Source: Odoribacter splanchnicus DSM 20712
GTDB lineage: Bacteria; Bacteroidota; Bacteroidia; Bacteroidales; Marinifilaceae
Length of the DNA stretch: 64,000 nucleotides
NCBI RefSeq assembly: GCF_000190535.1
Contig: NC_015160.1
Coordinates: 1,860,001 to 1,924,000 of the forward strand
Reading direction: 5' to 3'
The position numbers and the translations under genes were made by a program. Position 1 is the stretch's first letter. Each line of letters begins with the position of its first letter. Positions 16,359 through 27,300 of this stretch are shown here, piece by piece. The notes beneath the pieces were generated by a model that was given only the letters and a program-made list of their open reading frames with translations, was not told the DNA's origin and searched no databases.

Positions 16359-17690
16359 CTACTCCAAATTTGATGCAACAACCGTTAAAGTACCGCTCAC
16401 CGGTTCACTGACTCCATCTTCTACGGTTAACGTAAAAGTATTCGTACTCGGAGCATATAAATTCAACAATACCATAAAATCCGTCACATCGAACAGATAA
16501 GAAGTCTTTCCTTTTATCGGATCGTCAGGATCTATCAAACCGATTCCATTCCCACTCTCTAAAGAATTACTCAAAACATCAAATAATTTTCCTGGATTGG
16601 CAATATCGAATTCCTCAGCTAATCCGAAGCCTCCCAATGTTGCCATAAACTCCTCATTATCGGAATCGATTTTTACCAATAATTTAGTAATTCCCTTAGG
16701 TGCAGAAATATTGACCAATACCTTTTGTCCCTCCGATAAGGGTAAATTATAAGTTTCACCTAAACCGGTCACTGTAATTTGGTCTTTCCCGGGATCATCC
16801 GGATCAGGTACATCCGGATCAGGCGTAGAACCACCATCACCGTTAAATACGATATTTTCTGTTGGAATCTCGATCGTCAATCCCGTTTCATTCATCGTCA
16901 GATCGACCGAGATATTCAATTCGATCTGAGTTGTAGGATCTACCGAAGGTTCATTGCCGGCATCAATATTTACCGTAAATTCATCTCCTGATACCAGATT
17001 ACTATTTCCTTCTGCATCAGCAGGTTTAGTTACAGTATAATTTTGAGCAATCTGAGTGTTTGCCGTTGTCGTAGCTTTCACTGTCAGCTGTACACTATTC
17101 TTCTTCTCCGGTACTTTAAAAAAGAAAGTTTTCCCTAACTGTTCTTTTTCAAACACTTTGACTCCTGCCTCTCCATTAGTCACTGTAATTGCATAATCAT
17201 CCTGAAATTGTTTTTTAAAATTATCTGTAAACCCTACTGTAACTGCAATATTTTGCAATTTACAGATCGTATTTACTTTCGTGGTTTTTCCCGCCAGGAT
17301 TTCGAATTCTGTTTCACCTCTAAACCAAGGCCTTTCAGAAGCATTCACATTACTACCATCATAGTTATAGGCAACTACTTTATATTTCCCAGTAACCAAT
17401 TTTACCTGTCCTTGAGTCAACAGATCGGCATAACTATCATAGTGATGTTCTGTTGTTCCTGATATCATATTAATAATTTCGACCGGATACAAAGTCGCAT
17501 CCACATCTTTTGAATCAAAAGCAGCCTTTGTCGTTTGATTCTGACCGTTAGAAACCACATCCAGAGTAAACCAACCTTCTTCCTGCTGATCTTCTTTCGA
17601 GGGTAATTTTTTAAGTTCGTCCCGCATCTCACAAGCCATAAAGCCCAAAGCCAGCAGGCCCAATATTATATAATTATTCGTTTTCATCAT
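16359..17690 (-). CDS. DUF4493 lipoprotein with Asp/Pro linker
   Basis: 443 residues, lipoprotein signal with Cys 20 (LGFMACEMRD). Residues about 40-280 match the DUF4493 pattern (VTGKYKVVAYNYDGSN, TTKVNTICKLQNIAVTVGF). A repetitive Pro/Asp linker (PDPDVPDPDDPG, near 290-303) then leads to a C-terminal beta-rich domain (about 305-443) with no PCMD signature. An ATG follows at the second codon, so the true start is ambiguous by one residue. The gene lies 10 bp after the upstream lipoprotein gene. Probably an extracellular structural protein; no enzymatic motif seen. Confidence 0.65.
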   Translation of the reverse strand: MMKTNNYIILGLLALGFMACEMRDELKKLPSKEDQQEEGWFTLDVVSNGQNQTTKAAFDSKDVDATLYPVEIINMISGTTEHHYDSYADLLTQGQVKLVTGKYKVVAYNYDGSNVNASERPWFRGETEFEILAGKTTKVNTICKLQNIAVTVGFTDNFKKQFQDDYAITVTNGEAGVKVFEKEQLGKTFFFKVPEKKNSVQLTVKATTTANTQIAQNYTVTKPADAEGNSNLVSGDEFTVNIDAGNEPSVDPTTQIELNISVDLTMNETGLTIEIPTENIVFNGDGGSTPDPDVPDPDDPGKDQITVTGLGETYNLPLSEGQKVLVNISAPKGITKLLVKIDSDNEEFMATLGGFGLAEEFDIANPGKLFDVLSNSLESGNGIGLIDPDDPIKGKTSYLFDVTDFMVLLNLYAPSTNTFTLTVEDGVSEPVSGTLTVVASNLE

Positions 17691-17700
17691 TTTTTCTTCA

Positions 17701-18501
17701 TTAATTTCCTACTTCTGTGTCTTCTCCAGGTAAAAATTCATCCGGTATTTCAATAGGGTATTCCTGAATAGTAACGGAATCATCGATCGTAACGGTAATA
17801 CCATCAATTTTACCCCCCTCGACGTCAATCATTTTCGGTTTAATCGTAATTGTCAGAAAATCGCGCGGTTTAATCGATACCACTTGTTCCCCAAAATTTT
17901 CAGGACTTACAGTCACCCCTTGTTTATCCTTCAAATCGAAAGTCAAGGTCAAAGTTTCACCGGCAGCATCCGCTTTGAAAAAAGCATCTTTATCCACATC
18001 TTCTTTTGCCATTACAAAAGGAACCGACAAATGCCTCGTACTCAAATTTACCTTACAATCTGAATAAAACTCGAAGAAATTATCCTCGAATTTAATATTT
18101 ACTTTCACATTGGCAGGTACACAAGTAAACTTCACCTCCCGGTTATCCCCTTTCACTAAATTAAAGGTTTGTGATCCCTCTACATAAAGTTTATCATATC
18201 CGGCAGCCACATTCTCACCGTAATACGCCCGGATAGAATAATTTCCCGGTTCCAATTTTTTAGCCAACTCCATATCTCCATATTTCACCGTCTCAAAAAT
18301 AGTACCGTCTTTAGAAAGCTCCACCGTATAATTATCTACATTCTGATAGGCTAAAACATCAATTGCCTTCGTCTTTACAAAAGAAGGATCAGCCAAAAGA
18401 CAGAGACTCACTTCTGCCGTCCCCTCTCCGGAAAAATCACTTTCCGAATGGCAAGCAGCCAATAGGATAATCCCTAACATACAAACAAATAGTTTTCTCA
18501 T
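17701..18501 (-). CDS. DUF4493 lipoprotein, first gene of the operon
   Basis: 266 residues, lipoprotein signal with Cys 17 (ILLAACHSES). The remainder is one DUF4493 domain: TAEVSLCLLADPSF, a KLEPGNYSIRAYYGEN strand, and REVKFTCVPANVKVNIKFEDNF. It ends in a negatively charged tail. This is the promoter-proximal gene of the six-gene set (18501 to 9533), whose spacings are between -4 and 10 bp. The roughly 250 bp upstream contain no clear TAnnTTTG/TTTG pair (an ATACTTTG near 18571 is one base off), so regulation cannot be predicted. Confidence 0.68.
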   Translation of the reverse strand: MRKLFVCMLGIILLAACHSESDFSGEGTAEVSLCLLADPSFVKTKAIDVLAYQNVDNYTVELSKDGTIFETVKYGDMELAKKLEPGNYSIRAYYGENVAAGYDKLYVEGSQTFNLVKGDNREVKFTCVPANVKVNIKFEDNFFEFYSDCKVNLSTRHLSVPFVMAKEDVDKDAFFKADAAGETLTLTFDLKDKQGVTVSPENFGEQVVSIKPRDFLTITIKPKMIDVEGGKIDGITVTIDDSVTIQEYPIEIPDEFLPGEDTEVGN

Positions 18502-18712
18502 AAATTCAATATTAGTCTATATTTTATACCAGATATTCTTCAATATCAAGAACATTATTTAATTTTAAACGTATTCCAAAGTATAATAGTTTTAGATGTT
18601 GGGATAGAATTATCTCCTATATATACATACAAAAAAATAACAAAAATTATGCCGAAGTCTGATCAAAGTTTAAAATATACAAAAAAAATCGCATTATTAT
18701 ATAAATAAAAAA

Positions 18713-18737
18713 ACAGTCTGAAAGATTTTCAGACTGT
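18713..18737 (-). terminator. intrinsic terminator after the tyrosine phosphatase gene
   Basis: A perfect 11-bp stem (ACAGTCTGAAA / TTTCAGACTGT) with a 3-nt loop is followed on the minus strand by a T-rich tract. It sits 20 bp past the stop of the ftsY-phosphatase unit. Confidence 0.8.
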
Positions 18738-18757
18738 AAAGTTTTCAGATATCCGGA

Positions 18758-19234
18758 TCAATAATGGGCCAAACAATACCAATAAAGTCCGGCAACCGCA
18801 TCTTCCAATAAATCGAGCACCAGCTCGAATCCTTGGGGACCTTCATAATAAGGGTCGGGAATTTCGGAATATGAAGTGGATTTCCGGCAAAAATCAGTCA
18901 TTTTAAAGATTTTCGCTCTTTCTTCCTCATTTATTGCTGCACGTTTTAAAGCCTCGATATTCTGGTCATCCATACCGATGATCATATCGAACTCTGCAAA
19001 ATCGGCAGTCGGATAAAAAGTACGGGCACGACTATCCAGGACATATCCCCGGCGGCTTGCGTGCCGGCGCATCCGCTCATCAGGAAGAGCTCCGGCATGT
19101 CCGCTATAAAGTCCGGCCGAATCGATCAAGAACTCTTTTTCTTTGCCCTCTTTCTTTATCCATGCCTTCATGATTGCTTCCGCACCCGGAGAACGGCAAA
19201 TATTCCCCAGACATACAAACAATATCTTCTTCAT
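18758..19234 (-). CDS. low-molecular-weight protein tyrosine phosphatase
   Basis: 158 residues, the usual size for the LMW-PTP family, which dephosphorylates phosphotyrosine (often on exopolysaccharide-synthesis kinases) in the cytoplasm. The P-loop C-x5-R-S is at residues 8-15 (CLGNICRS), placed at the N-terminus as expected, and the general-acid motif DPYY lies near 128. The ATG directly follows the ftsY stop with no gap, so the two genes are co-transcribed. A perfect terminator hairpin lies downstream. Confidence 0.93.
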   Translation of the reverse strand: MKKILFVCLGNICRSPGAEAIMKAWIKKEGKEKEFLIDSAGLYSGHAGALPDERMRRHASRRGYVLDSRARTFYPTADFAEFDMIIGMDDQNIEALKRAAINEEERAKIFKMTDFCRKSTSYSEIPDPYYEGPQGFELVLDLLEDAVAGLYWYCLAHY

Positions 19235-20185
19235 TTAACTAAACAACGAATCGACAAATTCCTCCCGGTTGAATACCTGCAAATCTTCGATTTTCTCACC
19301 GATACCGATATATTTCACAGGGATCTTGAACTGGTCGGATATACCGATAACCACACCTCCTTTGGCGGTTCCATCGAGTTTTGTAATAGCCAAAGCGTTC
19401 ACTTCCGTCGCCAGTGTAAACTGCTTGGCCTGTTCGTAAGCATTTTGTCCGGTGGAGCCATCCAATACCAACAACACTTCATTCGGAGCCTCCGGCAAGA
19501 CCTTTTTCATTACGTTTTTGATCTTTGTCAGCTCATTCATCAAGTTTATTTTATTATGCAACCGTCCGGCGGTGTCGATAATCACGACATCAGCTCCGTC
19601 GGCCTTGGCTTTACTTAACGTATCGTAAGCAACAGAAGCGGGATCGGCACCCATTGCCTGTTTTACAATCGGCACTCCGACCCGGTCTGCCCAGATCACC
19701 AATTGATCGACAGCAGCAGCACGAAAAGTATCGGCAGCTCCCAATACCACTTTTTTACCGGCTTCTTTAAATTTATAGGCCAACTTTCCGATCGTAGTCG
19801 TTTTCCCCACTCCATTCACTCCCACCACCATGATCACATAGGGCACACCGTTTTCAGGTAATTCGAACGAAGCGGCATCGTTAACAGTATTCTCTTTCAA
19901 CAAAGCGACGATCTCCTCTTTCAACACCCGGTTCAATTCATCGACACCCATATATTTGTCGCGTTGTACACGCTCCTCGATACGTTCGATAATCCTGACC
20001 GTAGTCTCGACACCTACATCCGAGGTGATCAAAACCTCTTCCAGATTATCCAACACCTCGTCATCTACTTTAGATTTGCCGACCACCACTCTGGCCAGCT
20101 TTTTAAAAACACTTTCTTTGGTCTTTTCTAACCCCTTATTCAGGTTCTCTTTTTTAGTCTTTCCGAATAATCCGAATAATGCCAT
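19235..20185 (-). CDS. ftsY: signal recognition particle receptor FtsY
   Basis: SRP-receptor GTPase that docks ribosome-nascent chain complexes at the inner membrane. Starting at ATG 20185 the protein has 316 residues and begins MALFGLFGK, a common FtsY start; an in-frame ATG 14 codons upstream was not preferred. The N domain spans about 15-95. The G domain carries GVNGVGKTTT (G1), DTFRAAA (a signature of SRP GTPases), DTAGR (G3) and TKLDGTAKGG (G4/closing loop). The acidic A domain of proteobacterial FtsY is missing, as is normal in Bacteroidetes. It precedes the tyrosine phosphatase gene without a gap. Confidence 0.95.
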   Translation of the reverse strand: MALFGLFGKTKKENLNKGLEKTKESVFKKLARVVVGKSKVDDEVLDNLEEVLITSDVGVETTVRIIERIEERVQRDKYMGVDELNRVLKEEIVALLKENTVNDAASFELPENGVPYVIMVVGVNGVGKTTTIGKLAYKFKEAGKKVVLGAADTFRAAAVDQLVIWADRVGVPIVKQAMGADPASVAYDTLSKAKADGADVVIIDTAGRLHNKINLMNELTKIKNVMKKVLPEAPNEVLLVLDGSTGQNAYEQAKQFTLATEVNALAITKLDGTAKGGVVIGISDQFKIPVKYIGIGEKIEDLQVFNREEFVDSLFS

Positions 20186-20398
20186 TTCAATAAAATATGA
20201 TAAAAATTTCAAAGCCCTAAAGTACAAATAATTTTAATATCAATATGATAACGTTTCATTAATTATTAAAACAAGCGTATAAATTAGTCCAAAAGCATAC
20301 TGGCGATGAATCAGATCCAAGCTCCCTACAACCGAATAAACCAACACGATATATTCAACGAGAAAATGTCATCCCAACCCAAACAAGAAGAAAGAAAA

Positions 20399-20428
20399 AA
20401 ACGAGATCCATTTTATTGAATCCCGTTT
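20399..20428 (-). terminator. stem-loop after the PKD-like lipoprotein gene
   Basis: AAACGAGAT (20399-20407) pairs with ATCCCGTTT (20420-20428) with one mismatch. On the minus strand it is followed by a T/C-rich run. Position, about 55 bp past the stop at 20482, suits a terminator for the first SusCD locus. Confidence 0.5.
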
Positions 20429-20481
20429 CCTATTTTTCCATCCGGTCGGATAAATTCAGACATTTTCCCTATCGGGCATTT

Positions 20482-22062
20482 TTATCTTGCTTTGTAAGCG
20501 ATATCTTTGACGATACCGAATCCGGTATACGTCTCGCCGAACTGCGTTAAATCTCCGGCAAATTCAGGGACATCATAGAAGCGTAAAATTCCTTCGCTAC
20601 CGGCTTCCGCATCGGAATTAACGGAGCCTACCGCCAAACGATACTGACAATCAATGGCAACATCGGGATAATGAATACTATGTCCTAAGCCTAATCGCGG
20701 CAGCTTATTGAATTTAAGCATAGATACGCTGTTTTCGCCAGGCAGAATAAGAACCCGCCGGGCCGAACGAGTGGACATATCGTATAAATACACTTCATTG
20801 CCGCTATTATATATCAGGAACGGCAGAGTGGGGTGGAATGCGAAACAGGTTGCGTTCGCCAATCCCGGCGCTTTGGCAGCATCTATATCCATGTAGGTGC
20901 TCTGCACAGGCGAATCCTGATATTGTCCTGCTGTGATGCCATATATACTATATTGTCCCGCAGCATCTTTCAGCAAAGCGAACACCAGATTGCCGCCTCC
21001 CTGTCTCGTACCTGCCATGTAAACCATGTCCTTTCCCGTGTTCCAGTCGAAAAGTTTGGAACCGGTCTCGGGCTCTTTGGGATCGAATAAATACTTTGTT
21101 CCGTTAGGAATCGCAGCATATTGCAAAAAGTATTTAAACCTCCGGTTCGTCTTATCGTACAGGATTCCGTTGTAACCGTTTGACCATCCGACACCGATAA
21201 AGGGAGCCATTTTGTAGTTAGGTTCCCCGAACGGCTCGTCTACGTTAATTTTCACATCATATAAAGCCGAACTACTGCTCATTTTTTGATAAACATCTCC
21301 ATCTGCGGTAATGACTATATAGCTGTAATTATTTTCCTCTCTCACAATAAAGTCATCTATGGAGCGTGCAAATACCGTACTTCTCGGGTCATTAAAATTA
21401 CGGTTGAAATTGCCGTTATAAGACCATATACAAAAACTATTATCTTCCGTATATAAATTTAAATAAGGAGAATTAGCTGTGTACAGCATATTACTCTCCA
21501 AAAGGATCTGACAAGCGCCATGTGATTCCGGTAAAAAGTCCAGCAGATTTCTCGAAACAGCAATCCGGTCACCAACCTCACCGATCATATCTATTCTGAC
21601 TTTACGTTCGCTGCCTTCCTCACATAATACGACCCACCCTTTGGTCGTGGAGGTCACCACGCTCAGTTTGAATTCAGCAGAAGTGACAATATTGGTCCGC
21701 AAATCCTTCACCTTGAACCAGACAGTATAATTACCGGGATCTATTTCTGCCAGAATATTCAGATCTTTCACCCTACTGGAATCCAACAGCCTTGGTTCCA
21801 GGAAATCACCTCCTACCGGTCTATCGTAATAATAAGAAAATTCATAATTGGGATCATCGGCGTTAATCACCCCATCAAATTTCGAGGTCACGGCCGGTGA
21901 CAATACCAGATTTTCCGATTTATACAATGCAGACATCAGCTCTTCCGGAATGCCGGTAATGGTCAGTTCGTCAATCTCCCTGTAATCGTAATTTCCCTTA
22001 TCATCGTAACAAGAGAACAGACCGAGGACGAGACATAACAGTAATATAACATTGTGTTTCAT
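20482..22062 (-). CDS. PKD-like family lipoprotein of SusCD locus 1
   Basis: 526 residues, lipoprotein signal with Cys 18 followed by the acidic export-like tail YDDKGNYDY. Residues about 30-135 form a PKD-like beta-sandwich (PGNYTVWFKVKD). The remaining 390 residues contain repeated strand pairs that look propeller-like (WSYNGNF, YIVITADGDVY, YNSGNEVYLYDM). The family is typically encoded last in SusC-SusD-DUF4843 loci, as here, and is presumed to be a surface ligand-binding subunit. The gene lies 14 bp after the DUF4843 gene and ends before a stem-loop. Confidence 0.78.
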   Translation of the reverse strand: MKHNVILLLCLVLGLFSCYDDKGNYDYREIDELTITGIPEELMSALYKSENLVLSPAVTSKFDGVINADDPNYEFSYYYDRPVGGDFLEPRLLDSSRVKDLNILAEIDPGNYTVWFKVKDLRTNIVTSAEFKLSVVTSTTKGWVVLCEEGSERKVRIDMIGEVGDRIAVSRNLLDFLPESHGACQILLESNMLYTANSPYLNLYTEDNSFCIWSYNGNFNRNFNDPRSTVFARSIDDFIVREENNYSYIVITADGDVYQKMSSSSALYDVKINVDEPFGEPNYKMAPFIGVGWSNGYNGILYDKTNRRFKYFLQYAAIPNGTKYLFDPKEPETGSKLFDWNTGKDMVYMAGTRQGGGNLVFALLKDAAGQYSIYGITAGQYQDSPVQSTYMDIDAAKAPGLANATCFAFHPTLPFLIYNSGNEVYLYDMSTRSARRVLILPGENSVSMLKFNKLPRLGLGHSIHYPDVAIDCQYRLAVGSVNSDAEAGSEGILRFYDVPEFAGDLTQFGETYTGFGIVKDIAYKAR

Positions 22063-22076
22063 TATTCTTTCTTTTT

Positions 22077-22874
22077 TTATTCGTATGCACTATAATCAAC
22101 TAAATAATCTGAGCCCAATTGCATCAATGAACCGTCGAGTTCCCGTACCGGATTACCTTCATCAGCCCTTTTTTGCAATTCCATACGTGTGAGCACACAT
22201 ACCGACGGAGACACGTAATAGAAATTTTTCTGTGAGAACTGGGAATACGTCCATCCCATAACGGATAGTATAAAATTTAATTTAGTATGGGAATACTCAC
22301 CCCAATTTGTTTTATAAAAATCCCAACTAAACGGTTTTGCAAATACCAAAGAATAGCGAATGGTAATCCGTTGCACGTCGATGGTGTCATTACCTACTAT
22401 GCGTTTCTTGATGTATGCCTTAAAGTACTGGTTTTCTTCCAGTCCTAAGGTGATGTAACGCACAATTCCGTCTTGCAGTTCTTCTGTTTTTTTGACGTTA
22501 ACCGTTACATAAGCCAATGCTTCGCCTTTAGGCATAATAAATTCTTCGGGTAGGGTGAAATCTTTCCCTTCTTCAACGGTTCCCCCTATCGTTTTAACGA
22601 CAAAAGGACGATCCTCTTCCGAAACGTTCCCGAACAATCGAACAGGAATTCTCACCTGTGCATATTCTCCCACCACGGAGGCCAAGGAGTTATCGCGAGT
22701 GGTATCGCTATAATTGTAAATAACCGAAGCCCCCTCACGGGTAGTACTTGTATAATAAGCAAAATAAATTCCCGAAGTGCTATCCGACTCTCCTTCATAG
22801 TAGATCGCTTCGTTTTCCCCACAGCCAGCGAGCAGCAAGGAATAACCAATGATAATAAATAATAGTTTTTTCAT
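22077..22874 (-). CDS. DUF4843 lipoprotein of SusCD locus 1
   Basis: 265 residues, lipoprotein signal with Cys 18 (LLAGCGENEAIYYEG). The body matches the DUF4843 family: an ASVVGEYAQVRIPVRLFG strand, a PKGEALAYVTVNVKKT segment, and a Trp/Tyr-rich C-terminal half. Members occur almost only beside SusC/SusD pairs and are thought to be accessory surface binding proteins; the ligand is unknown. It starts 6 bp after the susD stop, so it belongs to the same transcript. Confidence 0.8.
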   Translation of the reverse strand: MKKLLFIIIGYSLLLAGCGENEAIYYEGESDSTSGIYFAYYTSTTREGASVIYNYSDTTRDNSLASVVGEYAQVRIPVRLFGNVSEEDRPFVVKTIGGTVEEGKDFTLPEEFIMPKGEALAYVTVNVKKTEELQDGIVRYITLGLEENQYFKAYIKKRIVGNDTIDVQRITIRYSLVFAKPFSWDFYKTNWGEYSHTKLNFILSVMGWTYSQFSQKNFYYVSPSVCVLTRMELQKRADEGNPVRELDGSLMQLGSDYLVDYSAYE

Positions 22875-22880
22875 GATACT

Positions 22881-24341
22881 CTAATTTCTATATTTGATTT
22901 CACTATCCGGCAAATTCGGAACATACTTAGCATTACTCATTGTGATGTTGGTATTGGAGGAACCCGATTGAATTTTTGCAGTGTTTGTACGCTTATAGTA
23001 GAACCATAACTGTCCTTCACACAGAAACTCTTTGGAGTATTCTTTGGCCAATTCGCCCTCTAATCCTGTCGTCACCTGCACCTGATTACCCCTTCTCAGA
23101 CGGTGTGCGTTCAGGTAATCGTATTGTGTCTGCTCTTCCGTGGCACATTCAGCAGCAATCAGATACATCTCGCTCACGCGAATCAACGGCATCAGCTTAC
23201 CGTATACCAGGTCGGTGTCTGCAATTTTACGCAACCGCACATTCATCAGCAGATTCGTTTCTCCTATGCCATTGGAAGCTTCCCACCAATTATACCGATA
23301 GTCACTCAACGCATCATCGCCGAACAGGTTCTGTACTCGCTGAGCCGCCGGTATCAGTTTATTGGAAGAACTCGCATTAGAGGAGTTGAAATAGGTGTTG
23401 TACAAATCTTCCTTGTTTTCATTCAACAGAGAGAACAACACTTCCGATGAAAACGAACGGTCCGGATTGGAGTAGTCGGTAGCTGCAGCCCGTGTTACCG
23501 CCGGATATAAAGTTTCCGCTTCCGGATTTTCTATAATCATTTTAGCATATTTCAATGCCTCTGTCTTGTTGCCGGCCCAAAGATAAACCCTGGCTTTCAA
23601 AGCCACCACTGCATAATAATTGAGCCTTAATCCGCGAAAACGGTAAGTGTTCCCATCATTATCATGGTCATCATCATTGACAGCCATCAGCATCCCTTCA
23701 CTCACTGCCGGATCCCAATTTTTCAAGATACTTTCCGCTTCTGCCAAATCCGTCAGTACTTTTTCGATCACCTCGTTGCCTGTCAGCATACCGGGAGCGG
23801 ACACGGAAATCGTTTCTTTGTAAGGGATAGCTTTTGAATCAAGCTGGGTGGGTAGCGGCCCGAACATCCTCAACAAATCGAAATGCAGAAATCCTCTCAA
23901 TGCCAAAGCTTCCGCTCTGATTAAATTATATTGTTTGTCATTCAATACTTCACCATGACGCACTTCGGCATTTTCCAAAATATTATTACATTCAAGGATC
24001 TGCTTATATGCTTCGTTCCAATAGCTCTCCAACCGGAGTTTTACCTGCTCTTGTGTAAAGGCGTACTGCGACAGATTGTAAAACGTTTCCTGATTTTGCG
24101 ATACATTATAACGTTGTGCCATGACCTCCACGCCTTGTACAGTCAGGAAACCACCATAAAGATTGGAACTGAGCAATTCGGTATATACCCCGTTCAATGC
24201 CCCCCAGAATCCACTGACCTGAGAAAATACCCGGTCTTCTGCAATACGGTCCGACGGTTGGATGTCTAACCAGTTGTTGCAGGCCGTACACATCAGCAGT
24301 CCGACGACAATACTACTTGTTTGTTTGAATATATGTTTCAT
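22881..24341 (-). CDS. RagB/SusD-family nutrient-binding lipoprotein (locus 1)
   Basis: 486 residues, lipoprotein signal with Cys 21 (LMCTACNNWLDIQPSD). The CNxWLDxxPSD start and the helical TPR-like body (ALRGFLHFDLLRMFGPLP near 150) are diagnostic of SusD-like proteins, which cap the partner SusC barrel and capture ligand at the cell surface. It lies 17 bp after the SusC gene. Ligand specificity cannot be read; the neighbours contain no glycoside hydrolase, so a polysaccharide substrate is not implied. Confidence 0.93.
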   Translation of the reverse strand: MKHIFKQTSSIVVGLLMCTACNNWLDIQPSDRIAEDRVFSQVSGFWGALNGVYTELLSSNLYGGFLTVQGVEVMAQRYNVSQNQETFYNLSQYAFTQEQVKLRLESYWNEAYKQILECNNILENAEVRHGEVLNDKQYNLIRAEALALRGFLHFDLLRMFGPLPTQLDSKAIPYKETISVSAPGMLTGNEVIEKVLTDLAEAESILKNWDPAVSEGMLMAVNDDDHDNDGNTYRFRGLRLNYYAVVALKARVYLWAGNKTEALKYAKMIIENPEAETLYPAVTRAAATDYSNPDRSFSSEVLFSLLNENKEDLYNTYFNSSNASSSNKLIPAAQRVQNLFGDDALSDYRYNWWEASNGIGETNLLMNVRLRKIADTDLVYGKLMPLIRVSEMYLIAAECATEEQTQYDYLNAHRLRRGNQVQVTTGLEGELAKEYSKEFLCEGQLWFYYKRTNTAKIQSGSSNTNITMSNAKYVPNLPDSEIKYRN

Positions 24342-24358
24342 GATAATTCGATTAATGG

Positions 24359-27300
24359 TTAAAATGATGCGGAAACGGATAATGAGAAAGACCTCGCGAA
24401 CGGATATTCCGTACCCCGTTCCGTCTTAATGGAGGAGATTTTGAATACATCGTTCATGTAAGCATTCACTCGCAAAGCCTTTAATCCGAACTTTGCTATC
24501 GCAGCCGAATCGAACTCATAGCCCACCCGGAAAGATTCCAGGGTCAAGGTATTGTCGTCCTCCACAAAACGAGACGACATCTGTGTCGAACCGGTCAGGT
24601 TGATGGCTTTGTATTTAGCACGGTCTCCCGGATTCTTCCAACGGTCATAAAAAGCCCGTTTATCCTGATTGTTGTTCAATCCGGCAGAAGTGATATTTTC
24701 CACTTTGTTGAACAACGAACTGTTAAACATCTGTCCGCCGCACCGGTATCTGAAATCGAAATTTACGCTGAATCCCTTATAAGTAAACGAACTACCGAAA
24801 ACGCCCTCTATTTTCGGACGATCTGTTCCCACTTTCACCTCATCCGAAAAACTGAAATCGTATGTATACGAACCGTCTTTCTTGATGAAAATCTCCTGTC
24901 CCGTAGCGGGATCGATACCGGCAGAACGTACGGCCCACAAATCATCGGGACTGGCTCCATCATAATAACGCTTCAGATTAGTGTTTTGCCCCTCCTCGTT
25001 GAATTTGTCCAAAGAATTGCCGATGTTGTCATATTTAGACTTCTGTGTACGGAAGTTATACCGCAACGACCAAATGATTCTTTCGCTCGGACGATAGATG
25101 GGAGACACCGTCACCGAACCGTTAAAGCCATTCGAACGCTGTTCGCCGATATTGGTCAATACAGTAGTTACACCGACAGAAGCAGGCACGCTGATGGATG
25201 CCAGTACCGGATCGGTATTTTTGTCGTAATAATCCAATGTGAAGGACACCCTATTCTGAAGTAGCGTCACATCCACTCCGATATTCCTGTCCAGAGTCAC
25301 CTGCCATTTCAGATCAGGGTTACCCAAAGCGTACAGGTTGATGGCCTGCTCGAAATAGTTCCGCTGGCGGTTGTTGAAATTGTACGTCGTGATGCTTTGA
25401 TAGGATGCAAAACTTTGGTTTCCCGGATTACCGATAGAGGCCCGGATTTTGAGCATCTGAAACAGATCGGTATGATCGGCAATGAAAGATTCGTTGTGCA
25501 GGTTCCACGCCAAACCGAATGACCAGGTGTTCATATAACGATGGTTGCTCCCGAACACGGAAGAACCGTTCATACGCCAGGTCACATCCATCAAGTATTT
25601 GCTATTGTAGGCATAACCTCCGTTGAAATACACGCTCATCGACCGCGACTGGGAGTCGCCGTAAGAGGCCTTGCCGTTCTCCGGATAACTGTTGGCGAAT
25701 GCAGGCGTATCGTACGCACCTTTGGGAAAACCAATAACCGAATATCCGTTTCTTTCTGACTGTGAATTAGAGAAACTGGCACCACCCACCACATTCAACC
25801 GGTGTCTTTCGGCGAATATCGTTCCGTAAATAGCGGAAAATTCTCCATCATAGTTAAAACTTTTGGTATTGGAATAGGTCAAAGATCCTTTCTTCAGTTC
25901 CTCGGTATCTTCAAACCGCGTATCCTCCGGCGAAATGAAGTCATCCGTCTCCGAGGTGGTTCTGGTTATCCCTATCCGCCCCCTCAATTTCAAAGATTGA
26001 AACGGATTATATTCAACCGCAAAATTATCCGTAATACCTAACGACCGCTTAAGCGAACGGCTGTTCAGGCTGGCATTCCACAGGGGATTAGGAGCTTCTA
26101 TGTAATCTTCCACATACTCCAGCCATTTTTCCACCTGGCCATCCACCCGTTTTTCATAATAGGGATTGGCGGCAGCATAAGTAGAGAAATTTACCACGGG
26201 ATCTCCTGAATTGGAAAGATTCACCGTCAGTTTATTGCTGAATTGCAGTTTTCCTTTACGATACAACAAGTCCAGATTACCACTGAACAGATTTTTCTTC
26301 GAATCCTTCATCACACCGGTCACGCCATTATAACTTAAACCAAAACCGTAACGCATGTGTTCATCCCCACCCTCTGCATATAGGTTGTGACGGTGGTTGA
26401 AACCCATCTGCAACGGTTCCGATAACCAGTAAGTATCCACCCCACGCGCAACTGAACGCAGGTGGTCGTTATGCAGTTGCTGGAGTTGCTCTCCTCCTGC
26501 GAAAGTCCCTCCCCAGGCACTGACTTTGTAACGGCCAGCGTATTCCTCAAACGCCACTTTTTCTTGGGCATTCATCAGGTTATAACTGGAAAGATCCGGC
26601 AATTGAAAATTGAAATTACCCGAATAGGTTACCCGCAATTTTCCCTGAGCCGGCGTTTTCGTTTCAACCACAACTACGCCGTTCGCAGCTTTGGAACCGT
26701 AAATCGCCGTTGAAGCGGCATCTTTCAGAATGGTAATAGAAGCTACCCGGTCCATGTCTAAATCTATAATCGTCTGAAGGGTAGTTTCGAAACCATCTAA
26801 AATGAACAGCGGTTGGTTGGGATCGGCTTCCAATTCCTCTTTCATCCCGATGATGCTTGTTTTGCCCCGGATTTCGATGTCAGGCAACCGGTTGGGGTCT
26901 GAGCCCCATTCATTACTCTCGACAATCGCAAATGCAGGATCAAGACTTTTCAAACTTTGCAGAATGTTTTGGTTTCCCACTTCTTTCAATTTTTCAGCCG
27001 TAAACGTAGAAGCAGATCCAGTGAAATCGCTCCTTTTTCTTTCATAAATACCTGTCACAACCACTTCATCCATGGCTGCCACTTCCTCCTCCATGACCAC
27101 GTTTATCGTATCTTTGCCCGTATACACCACTTCGCGGGTTTTCATCCCGATGAAAGAAAACAGTAAAGACAGATTTTTAATCTCCGGTATATTTAACCGG
27201 TATCGTCCCTCCTGGTCCGTTGCCGTACCTAAGTTCGATCCCTTTACAATTACCGTTACCCCCGGAAGAGGCACTTTATTCTTATCAGTCACCTGACCGA

